A stretch of 59,819 nt of DNA from Azospirillum sp. (GTDB taxonomy: Bacteria > Pseudomonadota > Alphaproteobacteria > Azospirillales > Azospirillaceae). The position numbers and the translations under genes were made by a program. This document shows, in pieces, positions 32,807 through 41,890 of the stretch (position 1 is the stretch's first letter; each line of letters starts with the position of its first letter). Where the stretch lies: positions 1-59,819 of the forward strand of contig WGNK01000022.1 in NCBI GenBank assembly GCA_016124535.1, read 5' to 3'. The notes beneath the pieces are model-generated. The model saw only the letters and a list, made by a program, of their open reading frames with translations. It was not told the origin of the DNA and made no database searches.

Positions 32807-33796
32807 ATGCAAAAACGTCATCTCGGCCGCAGCGGCTTGGAGGTTTCCTGCCTCGGGCTCGGCTGCATGGGCATGTCGGAGTTCTACGGGCCGGCCGACG
32901 AGGCCGAATCCATGGCGACTCTGGAACGCGCACTGGAGCTTGGCGTCACGCTATTCGATACCGCGGACATGTACGGCCGCGGCCGCAACGAGGAACTGGT
33001 CGGCCGGTTCCTCAAGGGCCGCCGCGACCGGGTGGTGCTGGCGACCAAATTCGGCATCGTGCGCGACGCCGACGGCGGCCCCGGCCGTTCGATCTGCAAC
33101 CGGCCCGACTATGTCCGCGAAGCCTGCGACGCCTCGCTGAAACGGCTGGGGGTCGATACCATCGATCTGTACTACGCCCACCGGATTGATCCCAAGGCAC
33201 CGATCGAGGAAACGGTCGGCGCGATGGCCGGGCTGGTGCGCGCCGGCAAGGTGCGGGCGCTCGGCCTGTCGGAGGTTTCGGCGGTGACGCTGCGGCGGGC
33301 CGCAGCGGTGCATCCAATCGCCGCGGTCCAGAGCGAATATTCGTTGTGGGAGCGCGGCCCCGAACGCGCCGTGCTGCCGGCCTGCCGGGAACTCGGCATT
33401 GCCTTTGTACCCTATAGCCCGCTCGGCCGTGGCTTCCTCAGCGGCCAGGTGACCTCGACCGAAACCCTGGCTGCCGACGATTTCCGCCGGGTCAATCCGC
33501 GCTTTCAGGGCGCCAATCTGGACGCCAACCAGGCTTTGGCCGAAGCGGTCCGGCGGCTTGCCGCCACCATCGGCTGTACCGCCGCGCAGCTGGCCCTGGG
33601 CTGGCTGCTCGCCCAAGGCGAGGATATCATCCCGATTCCGGGGACCAAGCGCCGCCGCTGGCTGGAGGAGAACTGCGCCGCCGCCACGCTCACCCTGTCC
33701 GATCACGAGCTGTCGCTGCTCGACGCGGCATTTCCGCCGGGTGCTGCCACTGGCGCCCGCTATCCGGAGGCAGCGATGAATACGCTGGAAGTCTGA
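32807..33796 (+). CDS. Aldo/keto reductase
   Basis: A 329-residue NAD(P)H-dependent aldo/keto reductase of the AKR13/YakC-like type. It starts [28 protein letters not shown], with catalytic DTADMYG (Asp and Tyr), ATKFG (Lys) and YYAHRID (His), and cofactor segments [22 protein letters not shown] precedes the ATG at 32807. It is divergent from pgk over 271 nt that contain no gene. The substrate (aldehyde or ketone) is not predictable. Confidence 0.92.
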   Translation: MQKRHLGRSGLEVSCLGLGCMGMSEFYGPADEAESMATLERALELGVTLFDTADMYGRGRNEELVGRFLKGRRDRVVLATKFGIVRDADGGPGRSICNRPDYVREACDASLKRLGVDTIDLYYAHRIDPKAPIEETVGAMAGLVRAGKVRALGLSEVSAVTLRRAAAVHPIAAVQSEYSLWERGPERAVLPACRELGIAFVPYSPLGRGFLSGQVTSTETLAADDFRRVNPRFQGANLDANQALAEAVRRLAATIGCTAAQLALGWLLAQGEDIIPIPGTKRRRWLEENCAAATLTLSDHELSLLDAAFPPGAATGARYPEAAMNTLEV

Positions 33797-33865
33797 TCCC
33801 GGCGCAACATTGGGGGGCTTGGGGAAGAACGTGCGGCGGATCCGGGAAGCGGGTATAACCTGGCA

Positions 33866-35740
33866 ATGAACGAGCCCCTTCCCAAAGCCCCCCACAGTCT
33901 CGAAGCGACCGGCCGGGGGCCGATCCGCAGTCTGTTGCCCTATCTGTGGCCGACCGCCGAAACCGAAATGCGGCTGCGGGTGGTGGTGGCGCTCGCCTGC
34001 CTGGCGGCCGCCAAGGTCGCCAATGTCGTGGTGCCACTGTTTTACAAGCAGGCGATCGACGCGCTGACCGTGCCGGCGGGGTCGCTTGCCGCCCAGCTGG
34101 TGGTGCCGGTCGGTCTGATCCTGGCCTATGCCCTGGCGCGGGTATTGGCGCTGGGGTTTGGCGAATTGCGTGACGCGCTGTTCGCCAAGGTCGCCCAGCG
34201 TGCGATTCGCAAGGCCGCGCTGTCGGTGTTCCGCCATCTCCACGCGCTCTCCCTGCGCTACCACCTGGAGCGCCAGACCGGCGGGCTGTCGCGCTCGATC
34301 GAGCGTGGCACTCGCGCGATCGAGACGCTGCTGCGCTTCATGCTGTTCAATATCCTGCCGACCCTGCTGGAGATCGCCATGGTCGGCGTGATCCTGTGGG
34401 GGCTGTTCGGCGGCTGGATCGCGGTGGTCACGGTGATCACGGTGCTCGGCTATATCGCCTATACCCTGGCGGTCACCGAATGGCGGACCAAGTTCCGCCG
34501 TGAGATGAATGAAACGGATAACCGCGCCAACGCCCGCGCGATCGACAGTCTTCTGAACTACGAGACGGTCAAATACTTCGGCAACGAGGAACACGAGGCC
34601 AACCGTTACGATCAGGCCTTGCGGTCCTACGAAAAGGCTGCGGTCAAGAGCCAGACCTCGTTGTCGCTGCTCAACCTGGGTCAGGGGGTGATCATCTCGG
34701 TCGGACTGGTCGTGGTCATGCTCCTCGCCGCCGGCGGCATCGTCAACGGCACCATGACCCTGGGCGACTTCGTGCTGGTCAATACTTATCTGGTCCAGCT
34801 CTACATGCCGCTCAACTTTTTCGGTTTCGTCTATCGCGAGGTCAAGCAGGCGCTGGTCGATATCGAAAAGATGTTCGACCTGCTGCGGGTCAACCGCGAG
34901 ATCGCCGACACCGCGGGCGCCCTGCCATTGGCGGTTGGTGGCGCCGAGGTGCGCTTCGACGACGTCGCATTCGGCTATGATCCGCGGCGGCCGATCCTGA
35001 AGGGCATCTCGTTCACGGTGGCGCCCGGCCGCACGGTCGCGATCGTCGGTCCGAGCGGCGCCGGCAAATCGACGATCAGCCGCCTGCTGTTTCGCTTCTA
35101 TGATGTCAGCGGCGGTGCCATCGCGATCGACGGCCAGGATATCCGCAGCGTAACCCAGACTTCGCTACGCGCTACGATCGGTATCGTGCCCCAGGATACC
35201 GTGCTGTTCAACGACACAATCTACTACAACATCGCCTATGGCTGTCCCGACGCGACGCGGGAGGAGGTCGAGCGCGCCGCCCGGCTCGCCCATATCCATG
35301 ACTTCGTGGCGCGCCTGCCTGACGGCTATCAGACCATGGTCGGTGAGCGTGGCCTTAAACTGTCGGGCGGCGAGAAGCAGCGGGTGGCGATCGCCCGCAC
35401 CATCCTGAAGGGGCCGGCCATTTTATTGTTCGACGAGGCGACCAGCGCGCTCGATACCCACACCGAGCGGGAGATCCAGGCCAATCTGCGCGAAGTCAGC
35501 CAGGGGCGCACCACGCTGGTGATCGCCCACCGCCTGTCGACCGTGATCGATGCCGACGAGATCCTCGTGTTGGAGGATGGCCGGATCGTCGAGCGTGGCC
35601 GGCACCAGGAGCTACTGGCGCTTGGCGGTTCCTATGCCGCGATGTGGACCCGCCAGCAAGAAGCGGCGCAGTTCCACGGCGTCCTGGTGCCTCAACCTTT
35701 GGCGGCAGTATTGGGCGAGGGTGCCGCGTCTGCTTCGTAG
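33866..35740 (+). CDS. ABC exporter of the Atm1/HMT1 type
   Basis: A 624-residue half-transporter with a TMD (~35-330, six TM helices). The highly characteristic Atm1 segments are NYETVKYFGNEEHEANRYD, LNLGQGVIISVGLV and PLNFFGFVYREVKQALVDIEKMF. The NBD has Walker A GPSGAGKST, PQDTVLFNDTIYYNIAYG, signature LSGGEKQR, Walker B LLFDEATSALD and VIAHRLSTV. Bacterial Atm1 homologs export glutathione-metal or related thiol compounds and link to Fe-S/heavy-metal handling. The 3' end overlaps the convergent HxlR gene by 49 nt. Confidence 0.93.
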   Translation: MNEPLPKAPHSLEATGRGPIRSLLPYLWPTAETEMRLRVVVALACLAAAKVANVVVPLFYKQAIDALTVPAGSLAAQLVVPVGLILAYALARVLALGFGELRDALFAKVAQRAIRKAALSVFRHLHALSLRYHLERQTGGLSRSIERGTRAIETLLRFMLFNILPTLLEIAMVGVILWGLFGGWIAVVTVITVLGYIAYTLAVTEWRTKFRREMNETDNRANARAIDSLLNYETVKYFGNEEHEANRYDQALRSYEKAAVKSQTSLSLLNLGQGVIISVGLVVVMLLAAGGIVNGTMTLGDFVLVNTYLVQLYMPLNFFGFVYREVKQALVDIEKMFDLLRVNREIADTAGALPLAVGGAEVRFDDVAFGYDPRRPILKGISFTVAPGRTVAIVGPSGAGKSTISRLLFRFYDVSGGAIAIDGQDIRSVTQTSLRATIGIVPQDTVLFNDTIYYNIAYGCPDATREEVERAARLAHIHDFVARLPDGYQTMVGERGLKLSGGEKQRVAIARTILKGPAILLFDEATSALDTHTEREIQANLREVSQGRTTLVIAHRLSTVIDADEILVLEDGRIVERGRHQELLALGGSYAAMWTRQQEAAQFHGVLVPQPLAAVLGEGAASAS

Positions 35741-36126
35741 AATTGTTCCGGACGCGCCTCGAAGAACGCCTGCGGCGGCACCCAGGCTTGGGGCCGGTGG
35801 GCCACCGCCCAGCGCATGATCGCCTGCAGGATCGGCAAGAGGTCGGCGCCGGCGCGGGTCAGCCGATATTCGAACCGGGGCGGATGCTGCTGGTAGGCGC
35901 GACGGCTGATCAGACCGGCGGCTTCCAGCCGCTTCAGGCGTTCGGCCAGAATGTTGCGCTTGATGCCTTCCGGCGACTCGAGGAATTCGGAGAATCGGCG
36001 CCGGCCGCGAAACAGGTCGCGCACGATCACCAACGACCAGCGGTCGCCCAGCGTATCCAGCGTAATCGCGACCGGGCAGGGCGAGCGGGCGAACGCCGCC
36101 GCAGGGATGGGTTGATCGGTGTTCAC
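35692..36126 (-). CDS. HxlR-family transcriptional regulator
   Basis: A 144-residue winged-helix regulator: CPVAITLDTLGDRWSLVIVRDLFRGRRRFSEFLESPEGIKRNILAERLKRLEAAGLISRR, followed by the wing YQQHPPRFEYRLTRAGADLLP. This is the HxlR/MarR-like one-component type, often controlling adjacent detoxification genes. A GTG at 36126 gives normal length; the frame stays open to an ATG at 36246, but that would run across the divergent GST promoter and start. The stop lies within the 3' end of the Atm1-type gene. Confidence 0.85.
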   Translation of the reverse strand: MNTDQPIPAAAFARSPCPVAITLDTLGDRWSLVIVRDLFRGRRRFSEFLESPEGIKRNILAERLKRLEAAGLISRRAYQQHPPRFEYRLTRAGADLLPILQAIMRWAVAHRPQAWVPPQAFFEARPEQFYEADAAPSPNTAAKG

Positions 36127-36157
36127 AACGATGTGATCTAGCGCCACTCTCTGTCGA

Positions 36158-36215
36158 TTGCAAGACGCAACCAACCCCGATAGGGTCACCCTGTCAGTCC
36201 TGTTTTGCAACCAAC
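36158..36215 (+). promoter_or_regulatory. HxlR-GST intergenic promoter with 9-bp direct repeat
   Basis: GCAACCAAC occurs at 36167-36175 and again at 36207-36215, exactly 40 bp apart (about four turns). TTGCAA (36158-36163) and TAGGGT (36181-36186) with a 17-nt spacer make a weak promoter-like pair toward the GST. HxlR proteins commonly bind direct repeats, so these are candidate operators. Confidence 0.4.
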
Positions 36216-36244
36216 TGGAACTAGCAACACCCGGAGACCGAGCC

Positions 36245-36868
36245 ATGAAGCTTTATGTCCATCCGTTTTCCTCGTTCGCCCGCCGGGCGAGCATGACCGC
36301 ACTTTTGTTGGACCTGGCGATCGACAGCGAATTTGTCGACCTGATGACCGGCAAACAGCGCGAGCCTGCCTATCTGGCGCTCAATCCCAACGCCAAGGTG
36401 CCGGTGCTGGTCGATGGCGACTTCGTGCTGTGGGAATCCAATGCGATCTGCCAGTACCTGGCCGACAAGAAGCCCGGCAACACGCTTTGGCCGGCCGACC
36501 AGCGCACCCGCATCGACATTGCCCGCTGGATGTTCTGGGAGAGCGGCCACTGGTTCCCGGCGCTGCAGCCTTACTTCTTTGAAAATATGATCAAGAAATT
36601 CATGGGGCTGGGCGATGCCGACCCAGCCGAACTGAAGAAAGCGGAAGAGAAGCTGGTGCGCTTTGCCACCGTGCTCGACGGCCATCTGGCCGGCCGCGAC
36701 TACCTGGTCGGCAACGGCCTGACCCTGGCCGACCTCGCCGTCGCCACCGACCTCACCCATGCCGCGGCGGCGCACATTCCGCTGGACGGCTATGGCAACA
36801 TCGCCCGCTGGTTCGGCCAGATCCAGGAACTGCCGGCCTGGCAGCAGACCAACCCGCCGGCGATGTGA
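36245..36868 (+). CDS. Glutathione S-transferase
   Basis: A 207-residue GST. The N-terminal thioredoxin-like domain has MKLYVHPFSSFARRASMTAL (Ser catalytic type), NPNAKVPVLVDGDFVLWESNAICQYL with cis-Pro and the glutathione-binding ES pair, and the C-terminal helical domain includes LTLADLAVATDL. It is divergent from the HxlR regulator, which likely controls it. GAGACCGAGCC precedes the ATG. It conjugates or reduces electrophiles using glutathione; the substrate is unknown. Confidence 0.92.
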   Translation: MKLYVHPFSSFARRASMTALLLDLAIDSEFVDLMTGKQREPAYLALNPNAKVPVLVDGDFVLWESNAICQYLADKKPGNTLWPADQRTRIDIARWMFWESGHWFPALQPYFFENMIKKFMGLGDADPAELKKAEEKLVRFATVLDGHLAGRDYLVGNGLTLADLAVATDLTHAAAAHIPLDGYGNIARWFGQIQELPAWQQTNPPAM

Positions 36869-36880
36869 CGGCAGCCGATC

Positions 36881-36928
36881 GGGGGACTTGGTCCCCCGCA
36901 CCCCCGACCAAAGGCCGGCGGCCTTTGG
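36881..36928. terminator. Paired hairpins, bidirectional terminator between GST and the 1160-residue oxidoreductase
   Basis: GGGGGAC-TTG-GTCCCCC (36881-36897) and CCAAAGGCC-GGC-GGCCTTTGG (36908-36928) are two perfect stems (7 and 9 bp) in the 66-nt gap between convergent genes. Together they look like a back-to-back terminator. The first hairpin with its GCACCCCC trailer resembles an intergenic motif common in Rhodospirillales genomes. Confidence 0.65.
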
Positions 36929-36934
36929 AAACCA

Positions 36935-39900
36935 TCACCCGGTCAGTTTGCGGGCCGCCAGGGTGTGCAGGCAGCGGTCGATCCACAATGCGGTCAGGCG
37001 CTCCTGGACCGCATTCTGGGTCAGGCGGTCGCGCAGCGAGACGAAATCGACCCGGTCCAGGCTCTGGTCCTGGTTGAAGCACGAGAACACGACGGTTTCC
37101 TCGCCGGTTTCCTTGTCCTTGTGCATTTGCAGACACTGGGCGCAGATCTCTTTCATCATGCACTGCATCGGCGAGTTGATCGAACCGATCGCAATATGCT
37201 CGCGCTTGAGGAACGGCTGAAGCACGCCGTGGCGGGCTTCGCCGACCGCCGCCATCATGCGATCAGACCCGATCACGATCAGGCGGTCGACTTGGCTCAG
37301 CGGAATATCGACCGGTCCGAGGTCGCCCGAGGCATAGGCGACCATGGCCTGAACAATATTGCCGACGAAACTGGCGTCGCCCGGCCGGCTCGGCTGGAAC
37401 CCCGGAGCCTCGTCGCAAGTCCAGATCACCCGATCGGCTGCAGCCTCGATCTGGTCGATCTTGTAGCGGTCGCCGGTCTTCTTGTAGCCGGCGAAATAGA
37501 GCACGCGGTTGCCCATGGCGCGACAGGCCTGGCCGATCGAGAACAGCACCGCGTTGCCCAGCCCGCCGCCGACCAGGCAAACCGTCTCCCCTTCGGGGAT
37601 TTCGGTCGCCGTGCCGGTCGGCCCCATCAGGATCACCGGCTCGCCCGGTTTCAGCAGCCCGCACAGGTCGCTGGAGCCGCCCATCTCGAGCACGATGGTT
37701 GAGAGCAGGCCCTGGTCCCGATCGACCCAGGCACCGGTCAGGGCCAGGCCTTCCATGGCCAAGGTGGTGCCGTCAACCTGGCGCGCCAGGCTCTCGAAAT
37801 TCTGCAGGCGGTAGAACTGGCCGGGCTCGAAGCGGCGCGCAGCGCGCGGCGCCCGGATCACGATCTCGACGATGGTCGGGGTCAGGCGCGCCACCTGATG
37901 AACCACCGCGCGCAACTCGCGGTTCATCGTCGCGATCATTTCGGCGGGTGCCAAGGGCGTCGGTGGCCGATCGGCCAGCACCCGGCTGACCACCGGATAG
38001 CCCTGTTTGGCGCCGCCCATCGCCTTGACCACGTTGCCCGAGAACGAGGGATGGAGATCGCCGAAGAACGACACCGCGCGGCCGTCGGGTTCGACCGACA
38101 TCAACACATGGACGGTGCCCGGCTTCGACGACCGCTCCGGCGCCACCGGTCGGCCAGCCTCGTCGACCGCCTGGAAATACTTGCCGTCGAGATGGAGGCG
38201 GCTGGGGTCTTCGCGGGCGAGTACGGTATTGGGCTGGGTCCCGGCGGCGACCAGGATGGTCCGGGCCGGCAGGCTATGGCCGGTGCCGTCGGCGCGTTTC
38301 AGCCGCAGAGTTTCTGCGTGGCCGAAATGGTCGATCTCGACCGCGACCGGGGTGACGCCCTCGACGAAGCGGATGCCTTCCTCCATCGCCAGCGCCACCT
38401 CTTCATGGTTCAAGGTGTAGCTGGGGGCGTCGGCCAGGCGGCGGCGATAGGCGACGGTCGAGCCGCCCCAGCCGTCGAGCAGGTGCTGAAGCCGAGGCGG
38501 CCGGTGCTCCGCGGCGGCGGTTGCGCGTTCGGCGCGGATCGCCCGGGCATGGCCGAGGAAGGCCTCGGCGGTCTCATGCTCCTCGGCGCTCCAGCTGTGG
38601 CGTACCGCGGCCTCGCCACGTTCGGCGACCAGGATTTCGTAGCGCTGCAGAAACTTCTCGACCTGGACCGGGTAATAGGCGAGCGCTTCGGTGGCCGTGT
38701 CGATCGCGGTCAGGCCGCCGCCGATCACCACGATCGGCAGGCGCACCTCCAGATTGGCGATCGAACTGGCCTTGGCGGCACCCGTCAGTTGCAGCGACAT
38801 CAGGAAATCCGACGCCTGGCGCACGCCGCGCGCCAGGCCATTTCTCATCGGCACGATGGTCGGGCGGCCGGCGCCGGCGCACAGCGCGATATGGTCGAAG
38901 CCGGCTTCGAAGGCATCGTCGATGGTCATGGTGCCGCCGAAGCGCACGCCGCCGATCATCGCCAGCCGCGACCGCCGTTCCAGCAGCAGCCGGATGATTT
39001 TCAAAAAATTCTTGTTCCAGCGGACCGTGATGCCGTACTCGGCAACGCCGCCGAACCCGGCCATCACCCGTTCGTCAAGGCGGTCGTAGAGGTCGGCGAC
39101 ATCGCGGATCGGCCGGAACGGCACCCGGACGCCCGACGGAAGTAAGCCTGAGAGGTCCGCCGGCAGTGGCTCGATCTTGAGCCCGTCGACGCCGACCACG
39201 GTGTGGCCGTCATTCATCAGGTGGTGGGACAGCGCGAAGCCGGCCGGCCCCAGTCCGACCACCAGCACCTTGTAGCCGCTGTCAGGGCGCATCAGCGGCC
39301 GCTTGAGGTCGAGCGGGTTCCAGCGGGTCAGCAGGGCGTAGATTTCGAAGCCCCAGGGCAACTCCAGAACGTCCTTGAGCGCTCGGGTTTCGACCTGCGG
39401 GATGTCAACCGGTTCCTGCTTCTGGTAGATGCAGGCCTTCATGCAGTCATTGCAGATGCGGTGGCCGGTGGCCGCGCACAGCGGGTTGTCGACTGCGATC
39501 ATCGCCAGGGCCGCCACCGCCAGCCCCTCGACCTTGAGGCTGTGCATCTCGGAGATTTTTTCCTCCAGCGGGCAGCCGGCCAGTGGCACCCCCAGCGGAC
39601 TCTTCTGGAACAGTCCGGTCTTGCGGTCCTTCAGGCCCTTGGAACAGCTGTCTTTACCCTGGTTGTGGCACCAGATGCAGTAATTGGCCTCGTCCAGGGC
39701 ACCGGCGAGGTCGGTGCCGGGATCGGTCAGGTCGAAGCCCTGGCGCAGCCTGCGGTCATGTTCGGGCAGGCGCATCATGGTGACGCCGCCGATCTCAATC
39801 GTCTCGACCGCGACCAGATGCTGAGCATCCAGTTTGTGCGGCACCTGGAACAGGATGCCCTTGCCGTGGCGGGCGCGTCCCGCCTCGGTCAGCAAGGCCC

Positions 39901-40417
39901 AGGCGGCATACTGCGCGGCGGTATCGAGCGCCCGGGCATGGGCCGCTTCGTCGGCGCTCCAGGCCATGACCTGGCGGGCGAAGCCCAGTTCGTCGAAACC
40001 GGCGCCGAGCAGTGCCGCCATCGCTTCGGTCACCGACGCCCCGTCGAGCGCCGCTGCCTGGTCGGGCTTGAAGCCTTTGGCGACCCGGCGCTGGACGAAC
40101 AGCCGCTTGCAGGCGTAGAGCGGTGCCAAGGCATGATGGCGGGCGGCCAGCGCGTCGATGTCGCCGCGGATGCCGAACAGCGCGGCAATGAAATCCTCAA
40201 GATGGGCGCCGAGGCCGATCAGGAGGTCGCTCTCGTCCTTGGTGGCCAGGGCGTCCGGTTGCGCCCGTCCGGCCAGGAGGCGATTGGCCAGCGCCTGGTC
40301 GGCTTCGGCCAGGAAATCGACGAAGGCGCGGTCGAGGCGGCTCAGGCCTGCATGGTCGTAAAGATCGGCAAAACTCAGGCCGAAGCCGAGGGAAAGTTCG
40401 CTCATCATCCCATCCAA
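36935..40417 (-). CDS. NfnAB-like flavin/Fe-S NAD(P)H oxidoreductase, single-chain fusion
   Basis: A 1160-residue protein (start ATG 40417, or the in-frame ATG 40405 giving MSELSLGF). Residues 1-240 form a helical domain I do not recognise. Residues ~245-330 hold eight cysteines in two clusters, C247-x2-C250-x7-C258 ... C282 and C314-x7-C322-x2-C325-x3-C329, as in the two [4Fe-4S] sites of GltD/NfnB. Residues ~380-800 are a GltD-like FAD/NAD(P) domain (VVGLGPAGFALS, VVIGGGLTAIDTA). Residues ~840-1160 are a PyrK/NfnA-like ferredoxin reductase with a [2Fe-2S] site C1086, C1092, C1095, C1113. It probably shuttles electrons between pyridine nucleotides, and possibly bifurcates. Confidence 0.85.
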   Translation of the reverse strand: MDGMMSELSLGFGLSFADLYDHAGLSRLDRAFVDFLAEADQALANRLLAGRAQPDALATKDESDLLIGLGAHLEDFIAALFGIRGDIDALAARHHALAPLYACKRLFVQRRVAKGFKPDQAAALDGASVTEAMAALLGAGFDELGFARQVMAWSADEAAHARALDTAAQYAAWALLTEAGRARHGKGILFQVPHKLDAQHLVAVETIEIGGVTMMRLPEHDRRLRQGFDLTDPGTDLAGALDEANYCIWCHNQGKDSCSKGLKDRKTGLFQKSPLGVPLAGCPLEEKISEMHSLKVEGLAVAALAMIAVDNPLCAATGHRICNDCMKACIYQKQEPVDIPQVETRALKDVLELPWGFEIYALLTRWNPLDLKRPLMRPDSGYKVLVVGLGPAGFALSHHLMNDGHTVVGVDGLKIEPLPADLSGLLPSGVRVPFRPIRDVADLYDRLDERVMAGFGGVAEYGITVRWNKNFLKIIRLLLERRSRLAMIGGVRFGGTMTIDDAFEAGFDHIALCAGAGRPTIVPMRNGLARGVRQASDFLMSLQLTGAAKASSIANLEVRLPIVVIGGGLTAIDTATEALAYYPVQVEKFLQRYEILVAERGEAAVRHSWSAEEHETAEAFLGHARAIRAERATAAAEHRPPRLQHLLDGWGGSTVAYRRRLADAPSYTLNHEEVALAMEEGIRFVEGVTPVAVEIDHFGHAETLRLKRADGTGHSLPARTILVAAGTQPNTVLAREDPSRLHLDGKYFQAVDEAGRPVAPERSSKPGTVHVLMSVEPDGRAVSFFGDLHPSFSGNVVKAMGGAKQGYPVVSRVLADRPPTPLAPAEMIATMNRELRAVVHQVARLTPTIVEIVIRAPRAARRFEPGQFYRLQNFESLARQVDGTTLAMEGLALTGAWVDRDQGLLSTIVLEMGGSSDLCGLLKPGEPVILMGPTGTATEIPEGETVCLVGGGLGNAVLFSIGQACRAMGNRVLYFAGYKKTGDRYKIDQIEAAADRVIWTCDEAPGFQPSRPGDASFVGNIVQAMVAYASGDLGPVDIPLSQVDRLIVIGSDRMMAAVGEARHGVLQPFLKREHIAIGSINSPMQCMMKEICAQCLQMHKDKETGEETVVFSCFNQDQSLDRVDFVSLRDRLTQNAVQERLTALWIDRCLHTLAARKLTG

Positions 40418-40525
40418 AAGAGCGGCCGCAGCCGGTCGGGCCGGAACGCGGGGATCTTGCGTCTTGTTAGCGGACCGCGGCGGCTTCTGCCAAGCCGTCT
40501 TTTGCCGCAGTGCAGTATCGGGTCT

Positions 40526-40613
40526 TGATTTGGTGCAACCTGAAGCCCCATCTGGGCTGTCCTGGCGGCATTGTCAAATCCGGGGCACGTCGGCGGATTT
40601 GACCTCTGGTCAA
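40526..40613. promoter_or_regulatory. Intergenic region with several dyad elements (FNR/CRP-like half-sites)
   Basis: The 315-nt gap 40418-40732 holds no gene. It has TTGAT-TTGG-TGCAA (40526-40539), an FNR/CRP-box-like element with mismatches. A perfect 10-bp inverted repeat GTCAAATCCG / CGGATTTGAC (40573-40582 and 40594-40603) is followed by an overlapping perfect TTGACC-TCT-GGTCAA (40599-40613). The half-site TTGAC/GTCAA recurs four times. It probably controls the redox enzyme and/or bacteriohemerythrin in response to oxygen or redox state (inference). Confidence 0.5.
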
Positions 40614-40732
40614 GCGGGCTGCGGATACCCACAATCGGAGTCGAATGCCGCTGGTGGCGAGTGCCGGGTTCGGCAGCGGCTGACGGGGGCATCTGCTGAC
40701 CGGAGCATCTGAGGATTGGGAAGGACAGCGGC

Positions 40733-41140
40733 ATGGCCCTGTTGGAATGGCGCGACGATTTTCGGGTTGGCATCGCCGCGGTCGATCATGAACACGAGGA
40801 GCTGGTCGCGCAGATCAACCGGCTCCATACCGACCTGCTCGCCGGTGCCGGCGGCGAAGCCGGCGGCGACGCGTTCGGCGGTTTATATGCGGCGATCTCC
40901 AGCCATTTTGCGCTGGAGGAAAAACTGATGCGCACCCACAATTACGATCAATATGCCGAACACAAGGCCGACCACGAGCGCCTGCTCGATGACATTCGCG
41001 AAATCATGGAAGCCTACGAGCGCGGCGGCGATGCGGTCTACCCGGACCGCTTGTCGAGCCTGTTGCGCGACTGGTTCGGCGTCCATTTCAAGACCATGGA
41101 CCCGCGCCTTCACCACTTGCTCGGAGCGTCCCACGGCTGA
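40733..41140 (+). CDS. Bacteriohemerythrin
   Basis: A 135-residue single-domain hemerythrin with all di-iron ligands present: H21 (VDHEHEEL), H58 and E62 (HFALE), H77 and H81 (EHKADH), and H118 and D123 (HFKTMD). It begins ALLEWRDDFRVGIAAVDHEH behind GGGAAGGACAGCGGC. Such proteins bind O2 for sensing, storage or delivery to oxidases. It is divergent from the large NADPH-type oxidoreductase across a dyad-rich regulatory region, suggesting shared oxygen control. Confidence 0.93.
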   Translation: MALLEWRDDFRVGIAAVDHEHEELVAQINRLHTDLLAGAGGEAGGDAFGGLYAAISSHFALEEKLMRTHNYDQYAEHKADHERLLDDIREIMEAYERGGDAVYPDRLSSLLRDWFGVHFKTMDPRLHHLLGASHG

Positions 41141-41224
41141 CCGCCTGACGCCGGTTTTCGACAGGATTTTGTTGCTGCACCCCTATCATACCGCGAGCGG
41201 TTGCGGTAAAATCCCGCATTCGCC

Positions 41225-41890
41225 ATGAGAATGCTCTATCACCATCCGCTCTCCCCAGCGTCCCGTCGGGTGCGTATCGCACTCGCCGAAAAGGGGCTCG
41301 ACTGTGCCTTCACGGTGGAAAAACCGTGGGAGCGCCGTGAGGAGTTCCTTGCCCTGGATCCGGCTGGCGACGTCCCGGTTCTGGTCGAGGACGACGCCGT
41401 CGTGGTGGTCGGCAATGCCATTCTGGAATATCTCGAAGAATGTCACCCGGACCCGCCGCTGCTGCCCGGCGGGCCCGAGCAGCGGGCCGAGATTCGCCGG
41501 CTGGCGACCTGGTTCGACGGCAAATTCGATCGCGAGGTCACCGAGAACCTGGTCGGCGAAAAGGTGATCAAGCGGCTGAGCCGCCAGGGTCACCCCAATG
41601 GACTGGCGATCCGCGCCGGCCTCGCCAACATCCACTACCATCTCGATTACGTTGCCTTTCTGTCCGAGCGGCGGAACTGGCTCGGCGGCGACAGCTTTTC
41701 GCTGGCCGATATCGCTGCGGCGGCGCAGCTCAGCGTGATCGACTATATCGACCTGGTGCCTTGGGACAACCATAGCGACGCTAAGGACTGGTACGCCCGC
41801 ATCAAGTCGCGGCCGAGTTTCCGTTCCGTGCTCGCCGACCTCGTCCCCGGTGTCCTGCCGCCGGCCCACTACGCGGACCTCGACTTTTGA
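41225..41890 (+). CDS. fzlA: FzlA-type FtsZ-binding GST-fold protein
   Basis: A 221-residue GST-fold protein close in sequence (from memory) to Caulobacter FzlA. Shared features are MRMLYHHPLSPASRRVRIALAEK at the start, WFDGKFDREVTENLVGEK, the ANIHYHLDYVAFL segment, PWDNHSDAKDWYARIKSRPSFR and the characteristic end PPAHYADLDF. FzlA binds FtsZ filaments and promotes constriction in alphaproteobacteria, and glutathione catalysis is not required. The stop overlaps the TTG start of the downstream hydrolase. Confidence 0.88.
   Translation: MRMLYHHPLSPASRRVRIALAEKGLDCAFTVEKPWERREEFLALDPAGDVPVLVEDDAVVVVGNAILEYLEECHPDPPLLPGGPEQRAEIRRLATWFDGKFDREVTENLVGEKVIKRLSRQGHPNGLAIRAGLANIHYHLDYVAFLSERRNWLGGDSFSLADIAAAAQLSVIDYIDLVPWDNHSDAKDWYARIKSRPSFRSVLADLVPGVLPPAHYADLDF

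Noticed and set aside
37898..40528. Long plus-strand frames (415 and 441 codons) opposite the NfnAB-like gene
   Set aside because: Antisense shadows; the opposite strand has conserved Fe-S cysteines and nucleotide-binding motifs.
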